Under the pieces are notes generated by a model. It searched no databases. It saw only the letters and a program-made list of their open reading frames with translations, and was not told where the DNA came from. The translations under genes were made by a program, and so were the position numbers. Source: Shinisaurus crocodilurus (Eukaryota; Chordata; Lepidosauria; Squamata; Shinisauridae). Taken from it: a DNA stretch of 64,000 nt. The stretch covers positions 143,980,599 through 144,044,598 of the forward strand of contig CM037880.1 of assembly GCA_021292165.1 (NCBI GenBank), given 5' to 3'. Shown here one piece after another: positions 10,491-21,762 of this stretch (positions within the stretch are counted from its first letter, which is position 1; every line of letters starts with the position of its first letter).

Positions 10491-11440
10491 TCAGAGAAAG
10501 AGAGAGTCTGAGCAAAAACACACTCTCCAGAGAGGGAGTGTCCACATTTTCTCCTGAGATATACTTTCAGAATTGTGGCACTCCCACTACAGGGAGTTGA
10601 AAATTTCATTTGATTTGGGTTTTTTCTAAGAACTTACCAACATTTGCAAATTCATTCATAAATGGGATGGAAATATACAGCAAAAGGGATTCAAATTTGA
10701 TTCATCTAAGTATTTATATTAATCTGTTTTTTAAAAAGAGACAAATAACAGAATATTAAAATACTCCAGTCCTATCAAGCAAAAATTAAGGAAACAAAGA
10801 GAAGTCATCTCTAGAATTAAGAAAGCATCTGAAAAAATGAAATGTTTATTTTTATGTGGTGTGGTCAGACATCATCCTTTCTGGTTTCATTCTTTCTGCT
10901 GTCTCTGTACATTAACATTTAGCATCCTTGAAGTTGGAGAAAAAAAACCTAGTATACAACTGAAAAAAACAGACTTTTTTGTGGACATTTTATTACATAA
11001 AATGATGACCATGAAAAGCAAGAAGAGCCACAGGTTCAGAAGAAGAATAAAGAAAAACACTGCCAAAAAGGTCAGATTTGAGCTCATTTTTACCATTTTA
11101 TTGCAGTTTCTAGCAAACCGTTCATAAAACTTTGTTGCTCCAGCTGACCCCCATAACTGTGTTGTCTTTTAATGCATTGTTCTTGAAACACTGGAAATTG
11201 CAAGACGCAGCTTAGTTATAAAACAAAAGGGTAATATTCCAGCCTGCCAGCTTTGATTTGCCCAATGAAAAGATGATGTAAATCCTTCAAAATCATGAAG
11301 CACTTGGAAAGAGGCCACAATATATCAGCTGGTAGTTTGATTTATATCCCATGATAGCCACATTCCTCAAATCCAATGGGACTGTCCTGAAGTAAGTTGC
11401 TTTAAGACTCCAGTTCATATCATATCTCAAAGCTCTTAGA
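10491..11440. other. Unassigned AT-rich sequence
   Basis: No gene, RNA or recognised element. Two opposed reading frames of 96 and 69 codons near 10837-11127 are lysine/phenylalanine-rich and look like chance frames in AT-rich DNA. Confidence 0.5.
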
Positions 11441-11445
11441 GTCTC

Positions 11446-11592
11446 TTAGATCATAGAGTTGGAAGGGTCCTACAAGGCCATCGAGTCCAACCCCCTGCTC
11501 AATGCAGGAAACTAGAGGAGGGGTCTCCCATCCAAGTAATAACCAGGCCTGACCCTGCTTAGCTTTCCACGCTCAGACAAGCTGAGCCAGCA
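11446..11592 (-). mobile_element. 5S-rRNA-headed SINE with CR1 tail (copy 2)
   Basis: Reverse-complement copy. It begins with the CR1 tail (TCATAGAGTTGGAAGGGTCC, then GCCATCGAGTCCAACCCCCT) and ends with the 5S block (GGTCTCCCATCCAAGTAATA, ACCCTGCTTAGCTTTCCACG). Relative to the copies at 2.6, 34.5 and 35.4 kb it lacks about 20 bases at the 5' end of the head. Confidence 0.85.
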
Positions 11593-11629
11593 TCATTCAG
11601 CAGCTCATATCAGTTGTATCCCCCCACCC

Positions 11630-12050
11630 CGCATGGCATTCAAGACGGCAAATAATAAAATCTAGATTAAAAACAAAATCTTAATTAAAACATAGCAAAG
11701 AAACAAATAAATTAAAAACACAACAATAAAGGAAATAAACAACACCAACCATTATATATATATATATATATATATTAGAAAACCTTCTGCATCAAACCAA
11801 TATATATATGCCAAAGGCCTGTCTGAATAAAAACGTCTTTGCCTGCTGGGGCCAACCCAGCCTCCTCAGCAGGGAGTTCTAAAACCTGGGAGCAGCCACT
11901 GAGAAGGCCCTTTATATCCCACCTTTCTGCCAAAAAAATTTCTCCCATGGCAGGGAACAGTAAAATTCAGATTACAAACAAAATCTTAATTAAAACGTAC
12001 CATAAAACACACATTCATTAAAAACACAATTAAAAACATAACTAGGTTAA
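11630..12050 (-). mobile_element. LINE 3' region with embedded (AT)n
   Basis: A-rich blocks AAAACAAAATCTTAATTAAA occur twice (about 11670 and 11980) around a segment with CTGGGAGCAGCCACTGAGAA, a word typical of the L2-like LINE coding end. An (AT)n tract lies at 11754-11774. This looks like one or two overlapping 3' fragments on the minus strand. Confidence 0.5.
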
Positions 12051-12065
12051 CATAACCTACTTTGG

Positions 12066-12190
12066 GCACAATCCGATGCATGTTTAGACAGAAAAAAAGT
12101 CCTGCAACTCCCAACATTCTGGCTGGGGAATCCAAGGAGTTGTAGTGCTTCCCCCCCCCCATCTAAACATGTACATAATTGTGCTCTTCT
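12066..12190. mobile_element. Palindromic MITE (CAATCCTATGCA family)
   Basis: GGGCACAATCCGATGCATGT and TTTAGACAGAAAAAAAGTCC on the left are opposed by CATCTAAACATGTACATAAT and TTGTGCTC on the right, with CAACTCCCAACATTCTGGCT in the arms. It is related to the copies at 28.92, 44.20 and 54.42 kb but more diverged. Confidence 0.65.
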
Positions 12191-12227
12191 AAAAACTAGC
12201 TTCAGAGCATCCCTGAGATGTTCTTTG

Positions 12228-12780
12228 TTAACACCCTGTGAAGAAATATCTTAAATCAAGGTTGTAAAAGGTTAGGGCCTGTGTTAGGATCCAAATGCCT
12301 ATGGCATAGCCGGTACAGGTACAGCTATGAGACCAAGTTCCAATTTGGACATGGATCCAGAATTTGCCTCCTGCCGATGGAAGGGCTCCTTCTGTCCATG
12401 GAAAGTTTCTGATCCAGAAAAGCATTTCCACTGGTGGAACGGGGCAGGGACATTCCTCTCCCCAATGCAGCTCCCTAAAAATCTGCTCTGGAGAGATGGG
12501 GACCCTCCAGCGCAGTGTGAGAGATGGTGGTGGGAGAATCAGCAAAAATTGCCTTTCCTCCTTCCTGCCAGCTGGAGCATCCTGAACAGAATTACACTCA
12601 CACAGGGAGTGCTTCCACTGGTTGGAACAAACACTAGATTCAACCCAATGCCTGTCCAAGACAGTTTGCTGCCTCGAATCCAAATGGTGGCTCTCCCCAC
12701 TCCCCCACCTGCCCAAACTAGGGCCAGTTAGGGCCAACAATTCCAGTCTCCATCTATCCCCCGCTCTGCCTCATCATGGG
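12228..12780. other. Unrecognised, possibly old interspersed repeat
   Basis: A 170-codon frame on the minus strand (12228-12740) and frames on the plus strand match no family I know. A core AAATCTGCTCTGGAG...CCCTCCAGCGCAG at about 12478-12516 is shared with the 332-bp direct repeats at 37.2 and 38.1 kb. This suggests a dispersed repeat, not a gene. Confidence 0.35.
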
Positions 12781-12837
12781 GTGATTTTTTTTAGTCCAAG
12801 ATGGAGAGATTGCCATCTTGGACCATATAGACACAGT

Positions 12838-13077
12838 AGATTTCACCTAAACATCAGGAAAAATTTCCTGACTGTCAGAGCAATAAGACAATGGAATCAA
12901 CTACCTAGGGAGGTGGTGGGCTCTCCCACTCTGGAGGCATTCAAAGTGCAGCTGGACAGACATCTGTCAGGGATGCTTTGACCTGGATTCCTGCATTGAG
13001 TAGGGGGTTGGACTCGATGGCCTTGTAGGCCCCTTCCAACTCTACTTTTCTATGATTCTATGATGATTCTATGTAAG
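12838..13077 (+). mobile_element. CR1 LINE 3' end
   Basis: The translation contains RFHLNIRKNFLTVRAIRQWN then LEAFKVQLDRHLSGML and a stop, the CR1 polymerase C-terminus. It is followed by the 3' UTR ATTGAGTAGGGGGTTGGACT and a terminal TTCTATGATTCTATG repeat. It matches the 3' end of the CR1 copy at 54.8 kb and the tails of the 5S SINEs. It is 5'-truncated. Confidence 0.9.
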
Positions 13078-13079
13078 AG

Positions 13080-14960
13080 TTTAGATATGGGGTGAGAAAA
13101 AGAAAAATCTCAAAGATGTTCTCAGTAAAAAAAAAAAAAAAGTCTTCTCAAAAATTTGGGCTCAACTCTACTACAAACAAGATCATTTCTATTCAGGAAG
13201 ACAGGGAATAGGTAAGGCATTCACACATTTTACCAAGTTCACAACCAATAGCAAGAGGAACAGGTGGGTTATTATGCCATTTGGAGAAACCCATTTTGTT
13301 ATGTGCCCATCCTCTGCTATCCTGGTGGAAACACAGAGCTATGGAGTATGGAATCACAGACCAGCACAGTGGCAAGAAAACTGAACAAAAAATAAGAGCA
13401 AAATGATAGACACTTCCCAAATGATGGGTCATAGAGAATACCGTTGGTAAGGAAACCACCCACCAGCAGCATCTTCACATCCAGAAACCTTGTAAGTAGG
13501 ATTTTCAGCACACAAGTTGACACTTATCACCAGGTAATAAACTTTGCTTTATCATGGAACCTGTTGAAATAAATGTTATTTTTTAAATTATTAGTAGTTA
13601 ATATTTACAATTTATTTGCTATTTTTTATTATATATTTGCTATTTTTTATTTATTTGAGGTCTAAGCACTTAATAATAAAATAACAAGGGCTCCCCTTGA
13701 AGGATTGCAAGCTAAACAAGACATACATTTAAGCTAAATTTGTATCGTAAAGTTATAAACTTAATTGGTATTCACCTGAACTACTTGTGTCATGCTGCAT
13801 AGTTTGCATTGCCTTCAGTGCAGAAATGGCAACATGTTCACCCCAATTCTATGCCTCTTTCCCATAAAGTTCAATGGGGCATACTCAGTCACAAGTAAGT
13901 GTGCATAGGATGGCATTTGATTGGAAATCCCACTGAATTCCAAATAGAGTCATGCCTAAGAACAAGTATTATTGGGTTTGTAACAGAATATGTGTGCGGC
14001 CTTTAGTCATGCAACAGGAAGATTATTGCCTATATTTTCTCAATTAATTTTATCATTCAGCTTTAGGCCTGTATGTGTATATTTGGTCTTTTAAAAGGAA
14101 GCTCTTAAAACACCTTCATTTATTCAACACGCTCTTGGGAAAACCCACTCAAATAAAAACCCTGCTCCTTGAAACTGGTGCAACGCTGACACCAAATGGT
14201 AGACAACAGATGAAACAGCCAGTTAATAAAAATGCCTTTTCTGCTAAAGGGGCTTGCCTCAACAGTGTTCCAGCCAGTGCTGCTGTACCAATCTTTAGGA
14301 ATACTTCGCTGTGCTGTTGGGTAGTGATGCCACTGGAAGTCTCAGATGATGAAGAATGCAGCAACTTGCCTGTTGCCATCACAGGAGAGGACACCAAACT
14401 CCTACTCTATTCATGTTCCAGGGTTTGCTCTTCCAGCAGTAATATGTTCATTCCAAACACAAATACTGTAGTACTGCATATAGGAATGGATGGGTGGTGG
14501 TGGATCATTCTTAAGTGGGTTTTTTTTATGAATATGTATGAAATTTTGTCATTTATTTCATATTTGGACCATCATTCATGCTTTTATAACTTTGAACCTG
14601 TACTTATGTGATGGGGTCAACAATGAGGCATCTCTTTGTGCAGAAGCTTCACCTGGTTTGGAATGTGATGATGTTGGCAGACTGTCTTCTGATAGAGTAA
14701 AATGCCAAGTTCACATTACTTCAGTGGTCTGGCTTTGCTCTGGCTTCTTAGAGTTTGCGGGACATAATTCAAGATTCTAAATTTGACCTAGAAAGTTGCT
14801 AAACAACTTGGACCTTACATGTGTCAATGCCTCCTAACGTACATCACAAATGCTTCAGTTCAGTTGAGAGTGCCTTCTTAAGTATGTGTGCCAAAAGGGG
14901 GACATCCACAGACATTTTTGGACATGCTCTCCAAATCTGAATCATTTCTTATCCTTGGCT
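13080..14960. other. Unassigned sequence
   Basis: Includes an A run at 13126-13141, AT-rich sequence near 13570-13670 and a partial GCAATCCTAT-type MITE at 13838-13915. The longest frame (14075-14611, 178 codons, plus strand) resembles no known protein and shows no domain. No gene is called. Confidence 0.5.
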
Positions 14961-15055
14961 TCTAGACAACAATCTTATGTATACTTACTTGAGAGCCAGT
15001 CCCATTGACTCAGTGGGACTTACTTCTGAGTAAATATGCTTATGATCAGACTGTA
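14960..15055. mobile_element. Short palindromic MITE (GCAATCCTAT family)
   Basis: ACAATCTTATGTATACTTAC and CCCATTGACTCAGTGGGACT with TACTTCTGAGTAAATATGC form the characteristic foldback of this short family. Confidence 0.6.
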
Positions 15056-15239
15056 AATAATTGCTCAAATAAGGAAGTCTGGAGAACATTCAAATGTGTT
15101 GGATCAATCTTGTGGTAGAACTGAACCATCTTAGTCAATATATACAAGGATACAGAGTGGTGGGAGGTGGTGGGAGGAAATAGCCAGAGAGAATGTGTCC
15201 CTATGGCCTCCCAAAAAAGTCCCTGTGGAAAGTCATCAT

Positions 15240-15420
15240 GTTAGGGAACTGAACATGAACTTGAACACAATCTGCATTCAAAGTCTGTAAATTTCCAAGC
15301 TTGCAATGCAATTCATGGATTTAAAAAACAAACAAATGCATTTGACAGCATGCTTCATTTGAAAAATGTACATGAAAAATGTGTACTTTTGAAAAATACC
15401 CAACAGCACAGTGAAGTATT
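15240..15420. mobile_element. Fragment related to the hAT-like element at 244-673
   Basis: AACATGAACTTG, TTTCCAAGCTTGCAATGCAA and GAAAAATGTACATGAAAAAT occur in the same order as in the first element of the window. Terminal repeats are missing. Confidence 0.5.
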
Positions 15421-15589
15421 CCTAAAGATTGTGGGGAACAGTTGTTAATGTTGAATCCTAGTGAGATTCAACACTAAGGAGTGAGATCACCAGATGAAAT
15501 CCTAATCGGACTCTAACATTTTTATATCATAAATGTAAACGTTCACCTCAGTTCTGGTGAATTTGCATGACTTCCTGTTATTTAATTAA

Positions 15590-15722
15590 TATAAGAGATT
15601 GTAAGCCTGCAGGCAGGGACTGTCTTGTTAATTGCTGTAAACCGCCCAGAGAGCTTCGGCTATTGGGCAGTATAAAAATGAAATAAATAAATAATAATAA
15701 ATAAATAAATAAATAAATAAAG
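15590..15722 (+). mobile_element. L2-like LINE 3' tail
   Basis: GATTGTAAGCCTGCAGGCAG, CTGTCTTGTTAATTGCTGTA and CCGCCCAGAGAGCTTCGGCT precede an (AAAT)n run. The same 3' UTR is nested in the hAT element at 23.6 kb and appears reversed at 63.6 kb. Confidence 0.8.
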
Positions 15723-15951
15723 TGTTCCTGGAATCTTGTATTAAATGTCCCCCATCAAGAAAGTGTACTTGCCATGATTGAATGTGATGGATCAAAATGA
15801 CCTTCTATTTCATTTACAAAGTTTCATGTAATGGAAGGGAAAACTGATATGAATAGTTCCTGGTCTTCCATAATTCTTTAATGATGGCATCAGTATATTT
15901 TTATATTCATTACTTGGTTCTCATTTAAATAAATGGGACAAATTAGCTATA

Positions 15952-16200
15952 CAGTCATGCCTTGGATTGAGAGCATAATTCGTTCCGGAAACGTGCTTGT
16001 AATCCAAAACACTCTTATATCAAAACGAAATCCCCCAAAAAAAATTGTACAGAGATTTTTAATTTAAACCATACTACAGTACTTGTATTGCAAGACATTG
16101 CTTGTATATCAAGTCAAAAATAAACAAATAAATATTTTAAAATTTGCTTGTCTTTCAAAATGCTCTCAAACCAAGTTACTTGCAATCCAAGGTATTACTG
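15952..16200. mobile_element. Tigger/mariner-type MITE (copy 1)
   Basis: A 249-bp element flanked by TA on both sides (15950-15951 and 16201-16202). Ends are CAGTCATGCCTTGGATTG and CAATCCAAGGTATTACTG, opposed. TA duplications and CAGTAATACCTTGG-like ends fit Tc1/mariner (pogo/Tigger) elements. A same-length copy lies in opposite orientation at 60046. Confidence 0.85.
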
Positions 16201-16202
16201 TA

Positions 16203-16852
16203 ATTAAGATTTGATTTAAATGGAAACTAAGTTCAGCTATGGCTGCAATCTTATGTACACTTACTTGGAAGTAAGTCCCATTGTCTTTTGAGTAGACGAG
16301 TACTATTATTCTGGATCTGAACAACAATCACCAGTGAATACTTTCTACCACTTTTTTAAAAGCCTCTAAAACTCATTTTAGACAGGTTATGCCCGTTTAT
16401 AGGAAGGTGAAAGAAGTACCAGTTTCTGAAATGTTCCAGTTCTAAGCCATATGCTCCTATTTCCACCATATTGTCCTCATAATGCTCCTCTGGTCTTTTC
16501 CTCAAAGGAGTACTTTAACCAAGTCATCTAAGCAGAATGCTCTCAACTGTGCCTTTCCTGGAACAGCTTAAATGTCATTGGGTTTGCTTCAGTAGATGCA
16601 GTGAAGTGACACCATTGTTTGAAATGGTTTTCGGGAAGATTGTAGCTGAGCACTGTGAATGGTTATGACATGATACATGCACCATTCTATGTAGCACTCA
16701 TATAAGTAAGACACTACTTGTGCTTGCATCTAGCTGTAAACAAAATTACATATCCAACTGGTAATTGTTGTACTTTGTTATCCTTTTAAACAATAATCAT
16801 TAACTTCTGCTTTCCTCACATTCTTAAAATTATTTGTCACCTAAGAAATGCA

Positions 16853-16902
<50 letters not shown>

Positions 16903-17090
16903 CGACAAAAATAATAAAAACAATGTCTTAGCAATAGTTCGGATCATATCCTTGACTATAGTCAGTCACTAGCTGTAGCCTCAATAGGAATATACATTCA
17001 ACTTTCATAGTTTGCATTACAAATATATCATAAACTGTCTGCCACTTTGCAGATTATTGGCAGGAAATCTGGGAAGATGTTTGTCAACCT
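16203..17090. other. Unassigned sequence with a GAT microsatellite
   Basis: A partial MITE-like block (GGCTGCAATCTTATGTACAC) occurs at 16243. The rest, apart from the GAT array, matches nothing I recognise. Confidence 0.5.
16853..16905. repeat. (GAT)n microsatellite
   Basis: An uninterrupted trinucleotide array of about 16 units, ending in GACGAC. Confidence 0.95.
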
Positions 17091-17289
17091 ATCTGTAGGT
17101 GTTATGTCATCTATCATGGAGAATCAGAATACTAGAAGTGGGCCCTGTTGCAATGTGGAGTGCTCCTGTTCAGGGTTCCAGCCAGTCAGCCATGACCTTT
17201 TCTAGGATACTTCATTTCATTCCATTTTCATTTCATTCCATTCCCAGCCTGAACCAACCCAGACACTACAATCAACATCAGAGACCTTC

Positions 17290-17756
17290 CTCTGAGTGCC
17301 TCCTTCAAGGGAGGCTCGGAAGGTGGCAACAAGGGAGAGGGCCTTCTCAGTGGTGGGCCCCTAATTATGGAATGCTCTCCCCACTGAGGTCAGCCTGGCA
17401 CCAACACTGTCATCCTTTTGTTGCCAGGTTGAGACTGCCCTCTACTCCCAAGCATTTGATAGAGCATTTCTGTCAGTTGTTTCTATCAGATCCAGTATCT
17501 TATTATGATTCATAGATTCATAGATCATAGAGTTGAAAGGAGCCTACAAGGCTATCGAGTCCAGCCCCCTGCTCAATGCAGGAAACTAGAGGAGGGGTCT
17601 CCCATCCAAGTAATAACCAGGCTTGACCCTGCTTATTATGTTTTTATTCTCTTGTATTGTGATGTGTATTTTTTTCGTGAACCACCCAGAGAGATTTTGC
17701 TTTGGGGCAGTATAGAAATGAAATGAAATGAAATAAAATAAATAAATAAATAAATC
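17290..17756 (+). mobile_element. L2-clade LINE 3' end, split by a SINE
   Basis: The translation has an AREGAFSVV-like GERAFSVVG block, NALPTEVSLAPTL and TALYSQAF, matching the polymerase C-terminus of the L2 copy at 47.9-48.3 kb. A 5S-headed SINE interrupts it at 17508-17631. After the SINE the 3' UTR resumes (TTTTTATTCTCTTGTATTGT, ACCACCCAGAGAGATTTTGC) and ends in AAATGAAAT and ATAAA repeats. Confidence 0.8.
17508..17631 (-). mobile_element. 5S-rRNA-headed SINE with CR1 tail (copy 3), 9-bp duplication
   Basis: Reverse-complement copy: a CTATGAAT-type tail, the CR1 3' segment, then the 5S box C region (GGTCTCCCATCCAAGTAATA) and part of box A (GACCCTGC). The head stops inside box A, so the copy is 5'-truncated, as expected for target-primed reverse transcription. 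CTTATTATG flanks it on both sides (17499-17507 and 17632-17640). Removing it restores the host L2 3' UTR. Confidence 0.92.
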
Positions 17757-18194
17757 CTTCCACCAGTTTTCCAATGTTTTTGTGCCTTCAGGCAGTCAGC
17801 GTCTGTGGCCATGGAGCATGCTCAGTCCTCACTTGGTTGTTCTTGCACCTGCTTAAGGTTTACCCCGCTAAATATTGTTTGTACTTCTGCAAACCCTGAG
17901 GTTTCCCCATACCTGCTAATGCCTCCCTCTTGTGTGTTGGTGGTGCCATGTTGGCTACATATGGATTTGTGGCCATGGAGAATGCACAGTCCTCATTTGG
18001 CTGCTCTTAGCCCTCCCTTAAGGTTTTTGTTCCCAGATATTTCATTGCACTTCTGCAAACTTTGGGGTTTCTTGTGCATGTGTAATGCTGTTTTGGCTAC
18101 ATAAGGATTGGCACTCAGAGAATATATTCGCTATTAGGATATATGTGACAGGAAAAGTTACCTCAAAATTTCTAAAAGGTTTGGTCTTCAGTCT
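17757..18194. other. Unassigned, internally repetitive sequence
   Basis: Two diverged direct units occur here, each with GTGGCCATGGAGMATGC, CAGTCCTCAYTTGG and ACTTCTGCAAAC (starting about 17803 and 17970, spacing about 165). No gene or element family is recognised. Confidence 0.45.
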
Positions 18195-18713
18195 CTTTAT
18201 AATTTACTTATTTATTTCATTTCTATGCTGCCCAGTACCTGAAGCTCTCTGGGCAGTTTGCAACAGTGCCTAAAGCAAGGCCAAAATACAATAAAAAAAA
18301 CATAACATTATTCTATAATAAAGAAATTAAAAACAGTTTAAAAGATTTAAAACGGTTTAGCCAGAGATAACAATATTTAAATACAAAAAAGACCTGTTAC
18401 AAACACCTGACATGTATGCCCCATGAAGCCATTGCACACAGCCCTAGATGTTCTTAAACGCCTCAGCACATAGGGCTGTCTTAACTTGGTGCCAAAAAGA
18501 TGACAAAGTTGGCGCCAGGTGGGTCCCAGTGGGGAGATTATTCCACAGCCGGGGGGGGGCACCACAGAGAAGGCCCTCCCCCTTGTTGCCGCCCTCCAAA
18601 CCTCCCTCGGAGGAGGCACTCGGAGGATGAACCCAGATGTTGATGGTAGTGTCTGGGTAGATTGCGGCTGGCAGAGGCAGTCCGTCAAGTATTGTGGTCC
18701 CAAGCCAAGGGCT

Positions 18714-19538
18714 TTATAGGTTAAGACCAGCACCTTGAATCGGGCTCGGAAGCATACAGGCAGTCAATGCAAGCGGGCCAGAACTGATGCTTCTGGTCCC
18801 AGTTATTAGTCTGGCTGCCTCATTTTGCACAAGCTGCAACTTCTGAACAGTCTTCAAGGGCAGCCCCACATAGAGTGCATTGCAGTAATCTAATTTAGAG
18901 ATCACCAGAGCATAGATTAGATAGGAGCTTAGCTGGGCCACCAGCCAAAGCTGATAGAAGGCACTCTGTGCCACTGGGGCCACCTGAGCCTCAAGTGACA
19001 AAGATGGCTCAAGGAGGACCCCCAAGCTACGAGCCTGCTCCTTCAAGGGGGGTGCAAACCCATCCAGAACAGGTTGAACACCCTCCATCCAGTTAGAGGA
19101 ACTAGCCACTAACAGCATCCCAGTCTTCTCTGGATTGAGCTTCAGTTTGTTAGCCCTCATCCTGTTCATTGTCGCAGCCTGGCACCAGTTTAGCACATAC
19201 ACTGTCTCACCTGATGGAGATGAAAAGTACAGCTGCATGTCATCAGCATACTGATGGCAACGCACTCCAAAACTCCGGATGACGCCACTCAATGGTTCCA
19301 TGTATATGTTGAATAGCATGGGGGATAAGACTGACCCCTGTGGAACTCCATACTGGAGGGTCCACAGGGCCGAGCAGTATTCCCCAAGTACCACCTTCTG
19401 GAACCGACCATCCAAGTAGGAGCAGAACCACGGCAATGCAGTACCCCCCACTCCCAGCTCAGATAGAAGCCCCAGAAAGATACCATGATCTATGGTACTG
19501 AAAACCGCTAAGAGATCCAGGAATATCAACAGGGTCAC
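18714..19538 (-). pseudogene. L2-type reverse transcriptase, core and C-terminus
   Basis: A 274-codon open frame covers most of the RT core: LLAVFSTIDHG (usually AFDTIDH), the GVPQGSVLSPMLFNIY block near residue 69, the catalytic YADD in HQYADDMQLYF near residue 100, then KLNPEKTGMLL and LVISKLDYCNALYVGLP. The frame opens in the RT and lacks the endonuclease. A continuation in another frame at 18377-18733 (LTYKALGLGPQYLTDCL, RAFSVVPPP) shows a frameshift before the C-terminus. In life it would copy LINE RNA at a nicked target; here it cannot. Confidence 0.88.
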
Positions 19539-19552
19539 ACTCCCCCTGTCTC

Positions 19553-20091
19553 CAGGACCGGTGCAGGGCAGTTTGGCACCCTAGGCTAAATTATATTTAG
19601 TGCCCCCCCTCTCGTGCCGTGGGGGGGGCTCCGGAGCAAAGCAGCCCTGCTCTGCAAAACCTGCCGCCGCTGCCGCCCCCCCACCTACCTTCCCCCCGCC
19701 CTGGTTGCCGCCTCCTCCGAAGAGGAAGTGACGCAACGGGACCCCCGCGCTCTGTTTTTGGCCGGGGAAAACCAGGGCAACAGGGCTGTTTAAGCCCTGT
19801 TGCCCTGGTTCCTCCCGCCAAAACAGAGCGCGGGCGGGGCTCCAGAAGCGGCGTGGAGAAGATAGGTGGTGGGGGTCCGGCGGCGGCAGTGGGGGGGCGG
19901 CGCCCAGGCTCAGGCCCACCCCACCACTACCTCCGGGCGCAATCCGCCCGCACTGACCTGGCTTTGTCGGCGAGACGGGCGGGCGGGGCAGGAGCGCGCC
20001 GGCAGCGAAGAGGAGTGCAGCGTTTCTGCGCCCTCTTCAGCTACACGCCCTAGGCAACAGCCTAGTTTGCCTAGCGGTAGCGCCGGCCCTG
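19553..20091. mobile_element. 539-bp GC-rich hAT element with perfect duplication
   Basis: Ends are CAGGACCGGTGC and GCGCCGGCCCTG, inverted with two differences. The flanks are identical 8-mers, CCTGTCTC (19545-19552 and 20092-20099). It sits inside the L2 reverse transcriptase region and its removal restores the LINE. The interior is strongly CpG-rich and contains a hairpin with arms near 19747-19788 and 19791-19832. Frames inside it are Gly/Pro/Ala-rich shadows, not transposase. Confidence 0.93.
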
Positions 20092-20258
20092 CCTGTCTCT
20101 CTCCCAACATAGGTCATCATACAGGGTGGCCAAAGCTGTTTCCATGCCAAAACCCAGCCTGAAATGGATCCAGATTATCAGTCTCATCCAAGAGCTCTTG
20201 GAGCTAGTTGGCCACCACCTCCTTAAGGACCTCATGCAGGAAAGGAATGTTCGCCACC

Positions 20259-20641
20259 TAGGGATGGCCACTTACCCTCCCACTCGTCCCATGGTGCTCA
20301 GCACCAGGCAGCTGCGGCGCTCGGTGGACTTCCAGGTCCACAGCGTGTCATTTCCGGGTCCCTGGCACTGCATTTTTTTCTGTAAATACCAAGGTAAACT
20401 ACCTTAAAACTGCCGAGATTCGCTATTCACGGCCATTTTAAGGAAGTTTACCTTGGTATTTATGGAAAAAACGCAGTGCCAGGGACCCGGAAATGATGCG
20501 CCAGGGACCTGGAAGCTCCTTTCCCCACGGGAACTTGGGACGAGCCGGGGCCAGGTAAGTCTTGCTGAGCTCAGGGGGGGGGGAGAGAGCGGGGCGATTT
20601 TGCTCCATTCCTCCCCGCCTCAAAATTCTCAGCCATCCGCA
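20259..20641. mobile_element. Foldback hAT-like element inside L2 (copy a)
   Basis: The left end is TAGGGATGGCC; the right end CAGCCATCCGCA is a diverged complement. A long palindrome dominates the interior, with arms near 20335-20408 and 20432-20511 (CATTTCCGGGTCCCTGGCAC opposed by its complement). The flanks TCGCCACC and TGCCATCT are similar only with a one-base shift. L2 sequence continues on both sides. Confidence 0.7.
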
Positions 20642-20966
20642 TGCCATCTACAGTTGTTAAGATCTTCCAGGTCCAGAGAGGGTTTCTTCAGGAGTGGCCT
20701 CACTGCTTCTTCTTTCAGGCAGCCTGGGACCACTCCCTCTCACAAGGAGTCACTGATCACCTCCCTGGCCCAGGTTCATCGCTCCCTGCTAGATTTTATG
20801 AGCCAAGAGGGACAAGGATCCAATATAGATGTGGTTGCATGAACCTGTCCAAGCACCTTGCCAACATCCTCGAGCTGTTCCAACTGAAACTCATCCCACC
20901 AAAATTGACCAGGCTGTGTTCTGGTTACCTCATCTGATTCAACTGCCATAACATTGGAGTCCAAGA

Positions 20967-21365
20967 TAGGGATGGGTGCCAAGTCCAGCACTCGACCCGT
21001 GGGGTGCTCAGTGAGTGCCCCTGCCACACCTCAGCTGGTGCTTGCTGGACTTCCAGGCCCTGGGCTCTATGCTGTTTATGTAGAGAATGGCATAGTATAA
21101 TACGTTAAAAACGGCTGCAATTTGCGTACATTGCAGCTGTTTTTAATGAATAGTATGCCATTTTCTACATAAACTACATATATTATGCTGTTTTCTACAT
21201 AGAAAATGTAGCGCCCGGAACCCGGAAGTAGCTTTCCCCGGCTTGGCTCGCAAGAACGTGAGCTGAGCTGGGAAAAGGTAAGTTGAGCAGAGCTCGGGGG
21301 GGGGGGTCGAGTCCAGCGATTTCGCCGAGCTTCCACCCCCCTGCCGAGCTCTGCACACATCCCTA
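20967..21365. mobile_element. Foldback hAT-like element inside L2 (copy b)
   Basis: Begins TAGGGATGGGTGCC and ends GCACACATCCCTA. The central palindrome has arms near 21072-21118 and 21133-21175. CCCGGAACCCGGAAGTAGC at 21216 is also present in the element at 29.6-30.4 kb (CCCGGAACCCGGAAGTCATT). The 8-bp flanks match at only four positions. The L2 linker region lies on both sides. Confidence 0.75.
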
Positions 21366-21762
21366 CTGGCAGATGCATGCAAGAGATTTTTTCATGGAAG
21401 TGGTGCCTAGCAAATATATTGCAGCGGACCTCAGCCAGGTCAAAGATGTCATTGGGGCCAGCATGTAATAGGCCCTGGATGACCCAAAAAAGATCTACTG
21501 GGTGGCAAAGAGAAGACTGAAGATAGAGGTAGTGAGATTCTGTTTCTTTGCCACTCTCACTGCCCCTAAATCTACCTGACTATACGCACATACCAGAACT
21601 CGATTGCATCCACTAGGAGTTTTTCTCCATCTGCACTCAAGCCGTCTCCTGTTTTGTTTCATCGCTCTCACCTCCGGGGTATACCACTGAGCCGTACAAG
21701 CTCCACAGACACAGCTCTACTACAGAGAGGGCACTCAGGAGTGATTGTGTCAACTGCCCAGG

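Larger units (their letters stand above)
14289..15431. repeat. 33-bp inverted repeat pair
   Basis: The 33 bases at 14289-14321 (starting CAATCTTTAGGAATACTTCG) and the complement of 15399-15431 differ at one position. The match stops abruptly on both sides. Neither arm falls at the end of a recognised element. Spacing is about 1.1 kb. Confidence 0.8.

Noticed and set aside
12228..12740. 170-codon minus-strand frame
   Set aside because: Overlaps equally open plus-strand frames and shares a core with a dispersed repeat.
14075..14611. 178-codon plus-strand frame
   Set aside because: No recognisable motif, and part of it is one arm of the 33-bp inverted repeat. No evidence of splicing or conservation.
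19619..20053. Host CpG-island promoter or exon
   Set aside because: The whole GC-rich block lies between hAT ends with perfect 8-bp duplications inside a LINE.
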